Below, piece after piece: positions 51,884-59,477 of a DNA stretch of 64,000 nucleotides. The DNA lies in NCBI GenBank assembly GCA_041394945.1, contig JAWKHH010000001.1:868001-932000 (forward strand), given 5' to 3'. Position numbers and translations under genes: made by a program. The stretch is from Bryobacteraceae bacterium (lineage in GTDB: Bacteria; Acidobacteriota; Terriglobia; Bryobacterales; Bryobacteraceae). Positions within the stretch are counted from its first letter, which is position 1. Every line of letters begins with the position of its first letter. Below the pieces are notes generated by a model, which saw only the letters and a program-made list of their open reading frames with translations, was not told the origin of the DNA and did not search any database.

Positions 51884-52903
51884 CTAGTCCTCTTCCGGGG
51901 CGTAGTACCCAGGTCGAGTATACACACTCACTGCGGGAACACCTCTTGGGCGACGCACCTTCACGCTGATCCGCCGCCACTTGCCGTCCAGCGTGGAGTT
52001 TGTCGAATAGTATCCCAGAACATAGCGGCTATGGAGCGCCCTGGCAATCTTCTCCATTACATCTTCCAGTTCTTCGAAGTCCTCGATCATGAAGTGGATG
52101 CCCCCGGTCCTGGTGGCCATCTCGTCCAGTAATGAGATGGCCGATTGGACCTCCATGTAGTGCATATCATCCGAAGAAGCGGGCACTCTTCCGTGCACGC
52201 CGATCGTGAATATTTGGGTGTCCGCTTCAACCGCAAGCTGCATCAGCTCTCGTTCGGAATACCGGCTGTGGTTTTCCAGTCCATCCGAAACCACCACCAA
52301 CGCCTTGCGCGTCTGCCGAGCGGTGCGCATTCGCGCGAGAGCAAAGTAAACGGCGTCCACTAATGCCGTTTGCCCCTCCGGGTCCTCGCTCAGGAGCTTG
52401 GCCTGTATCGTCGAGAGGTTCCTGGTAAAACCCTCCCTCACAGTTGGACGGTCGGCAAACGTAATCAGCATGGCCTCATCCGCTGGCTCCAACGTATCTA
52501 GGAAAGACCTCGTGGCCTGCCGAGCGGTGCTGATCCTCTCAACCATACTGCCGCTGGCATCAAATACCAACCCGACGGAGACGGGAGCATCCTCTACGCT
52601 GAACGACACGATGTTCTGTTCGCGATTACTCTCGAACAATTTGAACTGCTGGAGCTCCAAGCCTTCGATCATCTTGCCGCTCCCGTCAGCAACGGTGACT
52701 CCAACGAGAACGAGATTCACATCCACTTTGATTGACGGAGCCGGCGAGGCCTGATCTGTTGGGGGAGTCCTGCGGAGCGGTAGCTGAGGTCGTGCCAGTT
52801 GGGCAGAGAGGGACGGGACATATAGGGCAAGAATGCACATGACTTGCCCGATGAGCCGCAAGGCTGCGCTAGGTCCATGGGCCAAGAATCTACTGCGATG
52901 CAA
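51884..52903 (-). CDS. VWA-domain protein of the acidobacterial type
   Basis: 339 residues: export signal (LIGQVMCILALYVPSLSAQ), an N-terminal beta segment (VDVNLVLVGVTVADGSGKMI, EGLELQQFKLFE) and a von Willebrand factor A domain with the MIDAS motif DASGSM (VGLVFDASGSMVERISTARQ), ALVVVSDGLENHSRYSE and GYYSTN near the end. Such VWFA-related proteins are abundant in Acidobacteria and probably mediate secreted protein-protein contacts. No partner is evident. Confidence 0.88.
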   Translation of the reverse strand: MHRSRFLAHGPSAALRLIGQVMCILALYVPSLSAQLARPQLPLRRTPPTDQASPAPSIKVDVNLVLVGVTVADGSGKMIEGLELQQFKLFESNREQNIVSFSVEDAPVSVGLVFDASGSMVERISTARQATRSFLDTLEPADEAMLITFADRPTVREGFTRNLSTIQAKLLSEDPEGQTALVDAVYFALARMRTARQTRKALVVVSDGLENHSRYSERELMQLAVEADTQIFTIGVHGRVPASSDDMHYMEVQSAISLLDEMATRTGGIHFMIEDFEELEDVMEKIARALHSRYVLGYYSTNSTLDGKWRRISVKVRRPRGVPAVSVYTRPGYYAPEED

Positions 52904-52954
52904 GAATGTGCCTACCTTTCCCTTCTCTCAAACCCAGCAAAGATAACGGAGAGC

Positions 52955-53575
52955 CTAGATCAGAGTGCGCGCTTCGACGCGATGAGCTCCAGTCCGTTTC
53001 AAGGCCTCTCTGATTCGTTCCAGGAGTTCTGTGAACGGCTCCCGTATCCCCGGTGGCACGGCGCCTTCAGCAGGAGTAACCACCGTAACTACGGTGTCCG
53101 AATCGCTCTCGGCCATGACCACATGCAATGGAAAATACAGAGTCATAGAACTAGCTATGCCAATTGCCTGGATCAAAAGCAGAGAAGGGCTGTCAACGAA
53201 CAATATCCTGCAAGGCCGTACGCCGATTCCGAGTTCGTCGTGAAGACGCCCGGCGACATCCATTTCTTGATCAACCCGCAGGCCCTCTTGCCTCAGATGG
53301 AAGCGGAGACGCTTGAGGGTTGGCTTGAACCGGGACGCCACACTCCATGTCACGCTCGTCCCCCACCCTGGCCAAGGCCTCGAACGAAACAGCGCGAATT
53401 CGGGCACCTTGTCCCTCGGAGACGGGCACGCTGGATCGCCTAGGTGTTCATTGGTTGAAGCGACGCCGTCCGGCTCGATCGCGAGGTTCGCCGTGCCTTG
53501 GGTGTGACCGGCCACCGCGTTTCTCATAGCACGCAAGAAGCTCTCCGCTTTCCCTTTTAGGCCGACCAGAATCAT
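52955..53575 (-). CDS. DUF302-domain protein (second copy)
   Basis: 206 residues. The C-terminal DUF302-like domain matches the paralog at 34196: FKPTLKRLRFHLRQEGLRVD, QEMDVAGRLHDELGIGVRPC, RILFVDSPSLLLIQAIGI, LYFPLHVVMAESDSDTVVTV. The first 80 residues differ. ATG 53575 has AGGAGG 5 bp upstream, so the longer open frame from 53878 is rejected. A perfect UAS lies about 100 bp upstream. Function unknown. Confidence 0.78.
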   Translation of the reverse strand: MILVGLKGKAESFLRAMRNAVAGHTQGTANLAIEPDGVASTNEHLGDPACPSPRDKVPEFALFRSRPWPGWGTSVTWSVASRFKPTLKRLRFHLRQEGLRVDQEMDVAGRLHDELGIGVRPCRILFVDSPSLLLIQAIGIASSMTLYFPLHVVMAESDSDTVVTVVTPAEGAVPPGIREPFTELLERIREALKRTGAHRVEARTLI

Positions 53576-53594
53576 GGGGACCTCCTGATATCGG

Positions 53595-53611
53595 TTGCGA
53601 ACTCTGATCCG
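53595..53611 (-). promoter_or_regulatory. Weak sigma-54-like promoter
   Basis: Minus strand CGGATCAGAGTTCGCAA with GG-N10-GC. The predicted start of RNA (about 53585) would leave only 10 nt before the ATG and cut into the ribosome-binding site, so this may not be the real promoter. Confidence 0.25.
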
Positions 53612-53671
53612 TACAATGCCCGTTCGGCCGACCCGGAGACTCGCAGTCGCGGAGTATTTAGCGTCGCCGCC

Positions 53672-53687
53672 TGCCCGATGTTGGGCA
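53672..53687. promoter_or_regulatory. Putative enhancer palindrome
   Basis: TGCCCGATGTTGGGCA, a nearly perfect palindrome, followed by a further half-site TGCCCG at 53691. Upstream of the second DUF302 gene. Confidence 0.5.
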
Positions 53688-53946
53688 GACTGCCCGTTCG
53701 ACTGAGCCTCTTGAGCCACCGCCCCCGGCCGGAACGCGCGACTAATGCGCTCGTACTCACTCGGACGTCTGTTCGACGTGCCATCGCGACTACTATGGTG
53801 CAATTCGATTACCGAACTGCCGGGGCCGCACCATGCGCACGGCGAGACCGATGTTGACATTTCTTGAAGACACCGCAAGTGTGGAGCGAAGGCATCCAGC
53901 GCCGGGGGAAGGGGCCGCGGGCGCCATCACAGCGCAGGAGGAGCAC

Positions 53947-54453
53947 CTAGATTCCAGACGTGCTTGCCTTGGCTGAGGCCGGACCGCGCTGCTTGCGGTG
54001 ATCGGTCCTCGAAACTCGGTCCCACGCCCCCTGTAGTGACCAAGCCACCTCTTTGATCTCGAGTGGTTTTGCAAGAACATCGAAACCGCCCAAATGCAGC
54101 ACTTCGGACCAGAGATTTGCATCCGCCAGAGAGGAAACCACAATGAGCAAGGGCGGACTGGCGGTCTGAGTCACTACTCCCAAGGCCTCCTTCCAAGAAC
54201 CGTCCGGCAGATCCCGCTCGCAAATCACAAGCCAGAGCATCCCGATATCCGCTTCAAGGATCCGGGCGCCATGCGCCAGGGTCTTCGCCCAGTTCAGTCG
54301 CCAGGGTGAGCCCAACAGCATGTTCGTGAGCGCCGCCCAGTCGGTCTCATCCGGGCTGATCAGCAGAACACCCATCTCTCTGTTCATCCAACCAGTTGGC
54401 GTAGCCTGTTTCGAGTCGGCATGCACGGCGATGCGCTTTGGGATCGAGCTCAT
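53947..54453 (-). CDS. Orphan receiver-domain protein
   Basis: 168 residues. After about 25 variable residues comes a CheY-like receiver domain: GVLLISPDETDWAALTNMLL (acidic residues), LVICERDLPDG (phospho-Asp), PPLLIVVSSLAD and DVLAKPLEIKEVAWSL (conserved Lys). No output domain, so it acts as a single-domain response regulator or phosphate sink. It lies 124 bp after the TPR gene. Confidence 0.8.
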   Translation of the reverse strand: MSSIPKRIAVHADSKQATPTGWMNREMGVLLISPDETDWAALTNMLLGSPWRLNWAKTLAHGARILEADIGMLWLVICERDLPDGSWKEALGVVTQTASPPLLIVVSSLADANLWSEVLHLGGFDVLAKPLEIKEVAWSLQGAWDRVSRTDHRKQRGPASAKASTSGI

Positions 54454-54577
54454 GGTAGTTCCACCTTCGAACTCAGCGTTGTCTCATGATCATTTGGTCG
54501 AGCAGGCATCCTTGGCCTCGGTTGGACGTTGTGCGAGGCGGGTTGCCATGCGTCGGCTGAGCTTCCAACGCCGCGGC

Positions 54578-55363
54578 TCAGAATCGCGGGAACCTTTGAG
54601 GCCTTAGCAGTAAAGTCGTAGGGTCCAGCCAATCCGAGCGCTCCGTCGGGAATGGTTGAGGAGGATGGCGAAGGAGGAACTCCGCCCGCTTCAGGTGCTC
54701 GCTGGAGGCACCTGGATTTCCCATTCGAAGCAGCGCCTGGCCGAGGTAATAGTGTGCCGTCTTTCGGCTCGGGGCCATCTCAACAACGTGGTCGAGGATT
54801 TCGGCAGCTTCCCGGAGGTTTCCCTGGGACAGCAGAACCAGTCCGAGAATCTCCTGCCCGGGCACGTAGTCCGGATTCAGCCGAAGTGAGACATCAACCT
54901 CGCGCTCCGCTTCGTTCGTCTGCCCGCGCTTCATATAGGCCACTGCCAAGGCTGCGTGAGCTTGAAAGAAGTTGGGAGCGATCGCAATCGCTGCCCTTAC
55001 ACGTTCCAATGCTTCCTCGTGTTTTCCTTTGCGATCCGACTTCAGCGCCTTCTCAAACAGTTTCCGGGCCTCTTTGGGGACAACTTTCTCGGTCATCAAT
55101 TCGTCCAGCGAGATTGACGCTGCACTGTCCATCGTGCCGGTGATGTCCATAGTTACGGTGAAGTCCCCCGCGCTGAAGGTACGCCCCCAATCCTGTTCGG
55201 CAGCAGTCATGGGGGTTCTCTGGCTGACGCCTGCGAACGCAAGCATGAAAACCGTGCTCAAACATCTCACCGGTCTCGAGTTCGCCATCGAGTCTGCCAC
55301 CAGTTTCGGAAACACAATCGTCATCAATGTGGCAATTAGCAGAAAACCAAGGACGAACTCCAC
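54578..55363 (-). CDS. Membrane-anchored TPR protein
   Basis: 261 residues: membrane helix (VLGFLLIATLMTIVFPKLVA), a linker, then tetratricopeptide repeats (ARKLFEKALKSDRKGKHEEA, AIAPNFFQAHAALAVAYMKR, LNPDYVPGQEILGLVLLSQG, APSRKTAHYYLGQALLRMGN). TPRs bind protein partners. The start is GTG 55363 with AAGGAGG 7 bp upstream; the longer ATG-started frame (55522) would begin before the predicted sigma-54 start of RNA (about 55418). Confidence 0.82.
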   Translation of the reverse strand: MEFVLGFLLIATLMTIVFPKLVADSMANSRPVRCLSTVFMLAFAGVSQRTPMTAAEQDWGRTFSAGDFTVTMDITGTMDSAASISLDELMTEKVVPKEARKLFEKALKSDRKGKHEEALERVRAAIAIAPNFFQAHAALAVAYMKRGQTNEAEREVDVSLRLNPDYVPGQEILGLVLLSQGNLREAAEILDHVVEMAPSRKTAHYYLGQALLRMGNPGASSEHLKRAEFLLRHPPQPFPTERSDWLDPTTLLLRPQRFPRF

Positions 55364-55428
55364 AGCGGTCCTCCTTCCCGAGGCCACTGCCTTTAGGCTC
55401 GACTCATTGTGGTCTCTATCAAGCATGC

Positions 55429-55445
55429 TGCAAGTCGAGTTCCAA
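55429..55445 (-). promoter_or_regulatory. Strong sigma-54 promoter of the TPR gene
   Basis: Minus strand TTGGAACTCGACTTGCA matches TTGG...TTGCA fully with correct spacing. RNA would start near 55418, 55 nt before GTG 55363. Confidence 0.72.
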
Positions 55446-55536
55446 GCTGGCGACAATGGGTTCTTTCCTGAACTGGGGCTTGCGGCGCTGGATCGATTCG
55501 GAACGGGCCGGAGATGAGCCACGGTCGTATCGTTGA

Positions 55537-55552
55537 TGCCGCAAATGGGGCA
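55537..55552. promoter_or_regulatory. Putative enhancer palindrome
   Basis: TGCCGCAAATGGGGCA, a perfect TGCC-N8-GGCA match about 95 bp upstream of the -24 box at 55429. Confidence 0.58.
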
Positions 55553-55559
55553 CTGTGGC

Positions 55560-55891
55560 CAACCGTTGCAAATTCTAAAGAGATGGGGTTCTCAGAGAAA
55601 GTGAGCCACTATGAGCCACATGGTCCAGGAACACTTCTGGACTTCTGATCGCGGGTGTCGCCTCGGTGCTCGGGCTGCTCGCCATCCGTCCCGAACCTCG
55701 GGCCTGGCAAGAACGCGCCACACTTCAACCCTTCGCGGCGCGGCTCCACGGACTGCCATCCCGGCCGGCTCTTTCCGCCGTTGAGCCCACTGAAACGCGA
55801 ACGCGACGTGGCGGATCGAGTCAGCCAGAAGCCCGAGTAACCCCAATTCCAGCCCGACTCGTCACGCATGCCGGCACAACGTAGATTAGTT
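55560..55891. other. Non-coding stretch, possible dispersed repeat
   Basis: 330 bp between the TPR control region and the third family-B gene. All six frames are partly open, with low-complexity, arginine-rich translations typical of non-coding GC-rich DNA. The uniform composition and the open frames on both strands suggest a dispersed intergenic repeat; I cannot confirm copies outside this window. Confidence 0.3.
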
Positions 55892-56389
55892 CTACTGAAA
55901 TACTCTGGCCCCTGGTGCTTCGGGCCCAGCGCCTTTCATCTTGAACGGGTGGTTCCCAGACAGTGAAGCGAACTTCCCAGCGAGCATCCGTTGAGCACTC
56001 TTGAGATGGTTCCGTGCCTCAATAAAGGCAGCCTTGCGCTTTTTCGGTATCCTTTGATCGACTGCATCGAGACGTGAAATCTGTAATTCGATCTCACTGC
56101 CAGCGCGCGTCACAAAACCGGATGTCTGCTTGTCGATCTGCAAGCGTCCCACAGTCACATGAAATCGGCTGAACTCCCGCGTGTAAGCCTTGAGTGCCAA
56201 GTCGATTTCCTTGTCGGATCCGTTCTCCAAGGCCGCGACAAACTGCTCAAGCCGGGCGGCGGCGCGGTCCAGATATAAAGCTGCGTGCTGGAGGGTGTCG
56301 CTATCGCCAGCCTCGACTGTCCCGGCGCCTGCGAGCAAGCAAATCGTCAGAAATAGCCTGCGGAAAGAGAATCGGCCACGGTGTCTCAT
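55892..56389 (-). CDS. Small periplasmic helical protein (family B, third paralog)
   Basis: 165 residues: signal peptide (RRLFLTICLLAGAGTVEAGD), then YLDRAAARLEQFVAALENGS, LALKAYTREFSRFHVTVGRL, QIDKQTSGFVTRAGSEIELQ, ISRLDAVDQRIPKKRKAAFI and KSAQRML. It is the fullest member of the family of three. ATG 56389 is preferred to 56392 or 56404, as GGAGG lies 5 bp upstream. A strong sigma-54 promoter precedes it. Divergent from the HAMP protein gene. Confidence 0.78.
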   Translation of the reverse strand: MRHRGRFSFRRLFLTICLLAGAGTVEAGDSDTLQHAALYLDRAAARLEQFVAALENGSDKEIDLALKAYTREFSRFHVTVGRLQIDKQTSGFVTRAGSEIELQISRLDAVDQRIPKKRKAAFIEARNHLKSAQRMLAGKFASLSGNHPFKMKGAGPEAPGARVFQ

Positions 56390-56428
56390 CATTGCCTCCG
56401 GCAATCCTGCATCGCCAGTTCTTACGTG

Positions 56429-56445
56429 TGCAATCAGAATGCCGT
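56429..56445 (-). promoter_or_regulatory. Sigma-54 promoter of the third family-B gene
   Basis: Minus strand ACGGCATTCTGATTGCA: GGCA and TTGCA with GG-N10-GC. RNA would start near 56418, 29 nt before the ATG. Confidence 0.65.
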
Positions 56446-56484
56446 GATCGGAACCAGAACATCATCCTCTGGCCTTCGGAGTGC

Positions 56485-57219
56485 ATGTCGGTAATGAAGA
56501 TGAAGCTTAAGACACGCCTGTTCCTTGCCACAGCCCTCGCGGTTTTGTCAATCCTCGGCCTCTCCGAGTGGTTCGGCTACAACCAGACGGCAGCCTTTCT
56601 GAGGGAGCATGCGTCGTTGATGAAGTCCCAGACTCATCATGCCGATTTCGTGGCGAGCCTGCAGCAAGGCCAAAGCGCTCTACTCGTCCGATTGGTCTGG
56701 CTCCATATCCTGCATGCGGGGCTTACCGTCCTGGCTTTGGTCCTCGTTCTGAATGTGCTCTGCAATCGCATCGTCTTGTCGCCGCTCGATGATTTGCTCC
56801 GCCACATCAATTACATGGGCCGCGGCACTTGGAAGGCAGCCATTCCGGTCCGCAGGAATGACGAGATCGGGCAGTTGACCGGGGCGTTCAATGCGCTTGG
56901 CGAGCAACTGACCGCCACGGTCCAGCAGTTTGCCGCTGCCTCAAAACTGTCAGCGCTGGCGCTTCTCGGGCAGACCCTTGTCAAAAAGGTTGTGTTGGCC
57001 ACTGACATCCTCCGGGCTACCGAACGACAGCTACGAGATGAGCCGGCGGGCTCTGACGCCATCAGTGCACCGGCACTGGCCAGTTTGAGAGTCGCGGTAG
57101 GAACCTTGGAGGAGATTCCCGCCCGATTTGAGGCAGAGTTTGACCGTGAACTCGGGTTGCACTCGGCGGCGTCAGTGCCAAAACCACAACAGAGACAGAG
57201 GGATCGACTTCCCGTGTGA
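56485..57219 (+). CDS. HAMP-domain membrane protein without kinase domain
   Basis: 244 residues: two membrane helices (LFLATALAVLSILGLSEWFG and LHILHAGLTVLALVLVLNVL) flanking a short periplasmic loop, a HAMP domain (NRIVLSPLDDLLRHINYMGR, RRNDEIGQLTGAFNALGEQL) and a helical tail (KLSALALLGQTLVKKVVLAT) that may be a vestigial dimerisation helix. No H-box or ATPase domain follows, so it is a sensor stub or a partner for another kinase. ATG 56485 is used; ATG 56494 or 56500 are possible. A fragment of a close paralog lies at 35509. Confidence 0.78.
   Translation: MSVMKMKLKTRLFLATALAVLSILGLSEWFGYNQTAAFLREHASLMKSQTHHADFVASLQQGQSALLVRLVWLHILHAGLTVLALVLVLNVLCNRIVLSPLDDLLRHINYMGRGTWKAAIPVRRNDEIGQLTGAFNALGEQLTATVQQFAAASKLSALALLGQTLVKKVVLATDILRATERQLRDEPAGSDAISAPALASLRVAVGTLEEIPARFEAEFDRELGLHSAASVPKPQQRQRDRLPV
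57120..57135. promoter_or_regulatory. Enhancer-like palindrome inside the HAMP gene end
   Basis: CGCCCGATTTGAGGCA, one mismatch to the palindrome, about 90 bp upstream of the -24 box at 57224. It is in coding sequence, so chance is possible. Confidence 0.4.
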
Positions 57220-57223
57220 ATCA

Positions 57224-57240
57224 TTGGTATCCGGCGTGCA
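57224..57240 (+). promoter_or_regulatory. Sigma-54 promoter of the ECF sigma gene
   Basis: TTGGTATCCGGCGTGCA, close to the cusC1 promoter TTGGTAGACGACGTGCA. RNA would start near 57251, exactly at the head of the tandem repeat that forms the leader. Confidence 0.6.
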
Positions 57241-57249
57241 CACCTCATT

Positions 57250-57287
57250 AACGAGCACAAGAGGCAACAACGAGCACAAGAGGCAAC
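57250..57287 (+). repeat. Perfect 19-bp tandem duplication in a 5' leader
   Basis: AACGAGCACAAGAGGCAAC occurs twice without a gap, ending 3 bp before ATG 57291. Each copy holds an AAGAGG ribosome-binding-like element, so the duplication doubles the possible ribosome-binding site. Probably a slippage event. Confidence 0.85.
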
Positions 57288-57290
57288 GAA

Positions 57291-57980
57291 ATGGCAACCG
57301 CTCCTGCAGAACCAAACCGATCGCCTCAAGCCGGGACTGAGGCTGCCTTGGTGGCAAGGGCTCGGATTGGGGACGGAAATGCGATTTCTGAATTGATTCG
57401 AACTAACGCTCCGCAATTGCGTTGGGTGGCTTGGCGCGTGGTGAGAAACCGGGCCGACGCCGAGGATGTGGTTCAAGATGCGTTGTGGAAGGCCTGGCGG
57501 CATCTCGCCGAGTACCAGGAGCGCGCGGCATTCTCAACCTGGCTTACGCGCATTGCGTTGAATGAGGGAGTCGGACTTCTCAGGAAACGCCAGACTGAAC
57601 CGGTTGACTTGGCTAACGGCGATTGTCTGCCGCAATATGTTCGCGGATCCGCTCTCCATTGTCGGACACCGGAACAAATTGTCGGTTCGCGGGAAATGGA
57701 ACTGATTGTGCGCCAGTGTATGGACCGCATCCACCCAGAGTATCGCGTAGTCTTGCGTCTCAGGATTGTGGAGGAACTCACCTACCAGGAGATCGCGGAC
57801 CGTCTGGGCTCATCTGTAGCCGCAGTCAAGACTCGGATTCATCGAGCTCGTCGGATCTCGCAAGAAATGCTTCAGCAACGTGGCGCCGGGCGGTCGGGTT
57901 CGACGCCAGCCCGGACGTGCGGCGCCGGAACAAATGAGAGGTCCGTCGACGCGGGAAGGTGTCTCGGGCAACTAATCTAA
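57291..57980 (+). CDS. ECF-type sigma factor
   Basis: 229 residues: region 2 (RADAEDVVQDALWKAWRHLA, ERAAFSTWLTRIALNEGVGL) and region 4 with HTH (PEYRVVLRLRIVEELTYQEI, GSSVAAVKTRIHRARRISQE). The C-terminal 35 residues after the HTH are Gly/Arg/Thr-rich and unusual. No anti-sigma gene is adjacent; the next gene, 16 bp on, encodes a small exported protein. If its own promoter is sigma-54 dependent, this would be a sigma cascade. Confidence 0.9.
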   Translation: MATAPAEPNRSPQAGTEAALVARARIGDGNAISELIRTNAPQLRWVAWRVVRNRADAEDVVQDALWKAWRHLAEYQERAAFSTWLTRIALNEGVGLLRKRQTEPVDLANGDCLPQYVRGSALHCRTPEQIVGSREMELIVRQCMDRIHPEYRVVLRLRIVEELTYQEIADRLGSSVAAVKTRIHRARRISQEMLQQRGAGRSGSTPARTCGAGTNERSVDAGRCLGQLI

Positions 57981-57996
57981 CAAAGGAGAAAACACG

Positions 57997-58428
57997 ATGA
58001 TAAAGAAACGTTTGGTGCTGTCGCTCTTGGTCGCGGCGGCTATGCTGTTGTTCTACTCGGGCACTGCCATCGCTGCGCAGCATGAGCACGCTGCACAGCC
58101 TGAAAAGGCGCTGAAGGTTGGCAAGACCGGTGAGGTGACCTTTGACAAGGAAACGAAAGTTGGCGACATGACACTCAAGCCAGGGCGCTACAAGTTTCAG
58201 CACCGGGTCGAAGGCTCCGATCACTTCGTGCATTTCACGGAGTGGACCAAGCCCTATCCGTCCTACGAAACCGGTACCGCCAAAGCCCACCCCGGCGAAA
58301 TGAAGTGCCGGATCGAGCCGTTGAGCAAGAAGGTCTCTCAAACAACAATCTATACAAGAAGCGAGGACGGCATCAATCGCCTTACGAAGGTGGAAGTCGG
58401 GGGCGAGAACGTCGCGCATATCTTCTAG
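57997..58428 (+). CDS. Small exported protein of unknown function
   Basis: 143 residues: signal peptide (LVLSLLVAAAMLLFYSGTAI), a His-containing start (AAQHEHAAQP), then a beta-rich body (VTFDKETKVGDMTLKPGRYK, QHRVEGSDHFVHFTEW, RIEPLSKKVSQTTIYTRSED). This pattern is widespread in acidobacterial secreted proteins (lowering or raising effect on a beta sandwich, somewhat DUF2911-like). AAAGGAG precedes the ATG. It is 16 bp after the ECF sigma gene and probably co-transcribed. Confidence 0.8.
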   Translation: MIKKRLVLSLLVAAAMLLFYSGTAIAAQHEHAAQPEKALKVGKTGEVTFDKETKVGDMTLKPGRYKFQHRVEGSDHFVHFTEWTKPYPSYETGTAKAHPGEMKCRIEPLSKKVSQTTIYTRSEDGINRLTKVEVGGENVAHIF

Positions 58429-58453
58429 TTCACGCGTCGCTCCCTCGGATCAC

Positions 58454-58483
58454 GCCGGCGCCATGTCAGTTCCGGGCGCCGGC
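58454..58483 (+). terminator. Probable terminator hairpin
   Basis: GCCGGCGCC pairs perfectly with GGCGCCGGC across a 12-nt loop, 26 bp after the preceding gene. Confidence 0.5.
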
Positions 58484-58527
58484 CACGTCCGAGTTCGACT
58501 GACAGTCAATACAGGAGGAAACGAAAC

Positions 58528-58839
58528 ATGCCAAAACCCAAAGAAGCTGCGGCTTCCGCCCCCAACGCTACGGTGATTTCGTGCCGCGCCCAAGACGCGA
58601 GCACTGTTTTCCTCGCCGGAACATTCAATGATTGGAACCCCGAGGCTACACCGATGTCTCGCAACGACTCCGGCGAATGGACGGTCACATTAGAGCTGGT
58701 GCCGGGCCGGTACGAGTACAAATTCGTCGTTGACGGTCAGTGGTGCTGTGAACCTGGCTGTGACGATGCCAGCTTTAGCTCTGCCGATACAGTCATGAAC
58801 GCGCTCGGTACCCGGAACCGCTCGATCGAGGTCAGCTAG
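58528..58839 (+). CDS. Stand-alone CBM48 (glycogen-binding) protein
   Basis: 103 residues forming one isoamylase N-terminal / AMPK-beta-type domain: STVFLAGTFNDWNPEATPMS, GEWTVTLELVPGRYEYKFVV, DGQWCCEPGCDDASFSSADT and MNALGTRNRSIEV. Key aromatic residues for glucan binding (W in NDWNP, Y in EYKF, W in GQW) are present. It may tether a partner to glycogen, matching the glgP/glgX genes. GGAGG lies 11 bp before the ATG. Confidence 0.87.
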   Translation: MPKPKEAAASAPNATVISCRAQDASTVFLAGTFNDWNPEATPMSRNDSGEWTVTLELVPGRYEYKFVVDGQWCCEPGCDDASFSSADTVMNALGTRNRSIEVS

Positions 58840-58914
58840 AGGGACCTGGAGTCATCAAGCTCACGGCCCTGTCCCCCCAAGCCCTGCGCCTGGGAGTGGC
58901 GCGGCTCCCTGAGA

Positions 58915-59451
58915 ATGGGGAATAGCGCACCAATGGCGCGGTTTTCGCGAAAAGGCAGCATACTCGGGCCTCAGAATGATGCCGCGCGAGCCTGGGAGGC
59001 GCCCGGTGCGTTTGAGGATTGGGTGTTGACCTATCACGCCGAGCTCTTCTCGTTCTTATGTGGCGTCATTGGGGACGATAACGAATCCGATCGCATCGCG
59101 GTGGAGGCATTCGCACAAGTTCACGCGCTCGGCTACAAGCACCACATCTCGGATACGCCCGTCGCTGAGCTGTATCGGATCGCAATCCGCGAGTCGGCGA
59201 GACGCCTGTGCATCGGCTCGCAAACGGGCCGTGACGAGCAGCGGCAGTCGTTGTGGCAGATATTGATGCAGCTCAATGAGAACGAGCGATTGTTGTTGTT
59301 GCTCCGAGAGGTAGCGCGGTATTCTATACCGCAGATTGCCGCGTGCCTTCGAGTATCAGAAGAGCAGGTAAGGAGTCGGCTGCTTGGCGCTCGTCAGTCA
59401 TTTGCGGGTTCCCACAGCGCTGCCCGCTTGGAAGTGCGACCTGCCGACTGA
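58915..59451 (+). CDS. Divergent ECF-like sigma factor
   Basis: 178 residues. Region-2-like helices (FEDWVLTYHAELFSFLCGVI, SDRIAVEAFAQVHALGY) and a region-4-like HTH (LNENERLLLLLREVARYSIP, QIAACLRVSEEQVRSRLLGA). The usual DAEDxxQ core of region 2 is replaced by DNESDRIAVEAF, so it may be an atypical sigma factor or a regulator derived from one. No anti-sigma gene adjacent. Start uncertain (ATG 58915 or 58933). Confidence 0.72.
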   Translation: MGNSAPMARFSRKGSILGPQNDAARAWEAPGAFEDWVLTYHAELFSFLCGVIGDDNESDRIAVEAFAQVHALGYKHHISDTPVAELYRIAIRESARRLCIGSQTGRDEQRQSLWQILMQLNENERLLLLLREVARYSIPQIAACLRVSEEQVRSRLLGARQSFAGSHSAARLEVRPAD

Positions 59452-59477
59452 CGAACTCCGCGTCAGACATTTGTTCC

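Noticed and set aside
56469..56485. Sigma-54-like sequence CTGGCCTTCGGAGTGCA before the HAMP gene
   Set aside because: Spacing is right, but RNA would start near 56496, past the ATG at 56485 and within 4 bp of the next ones.
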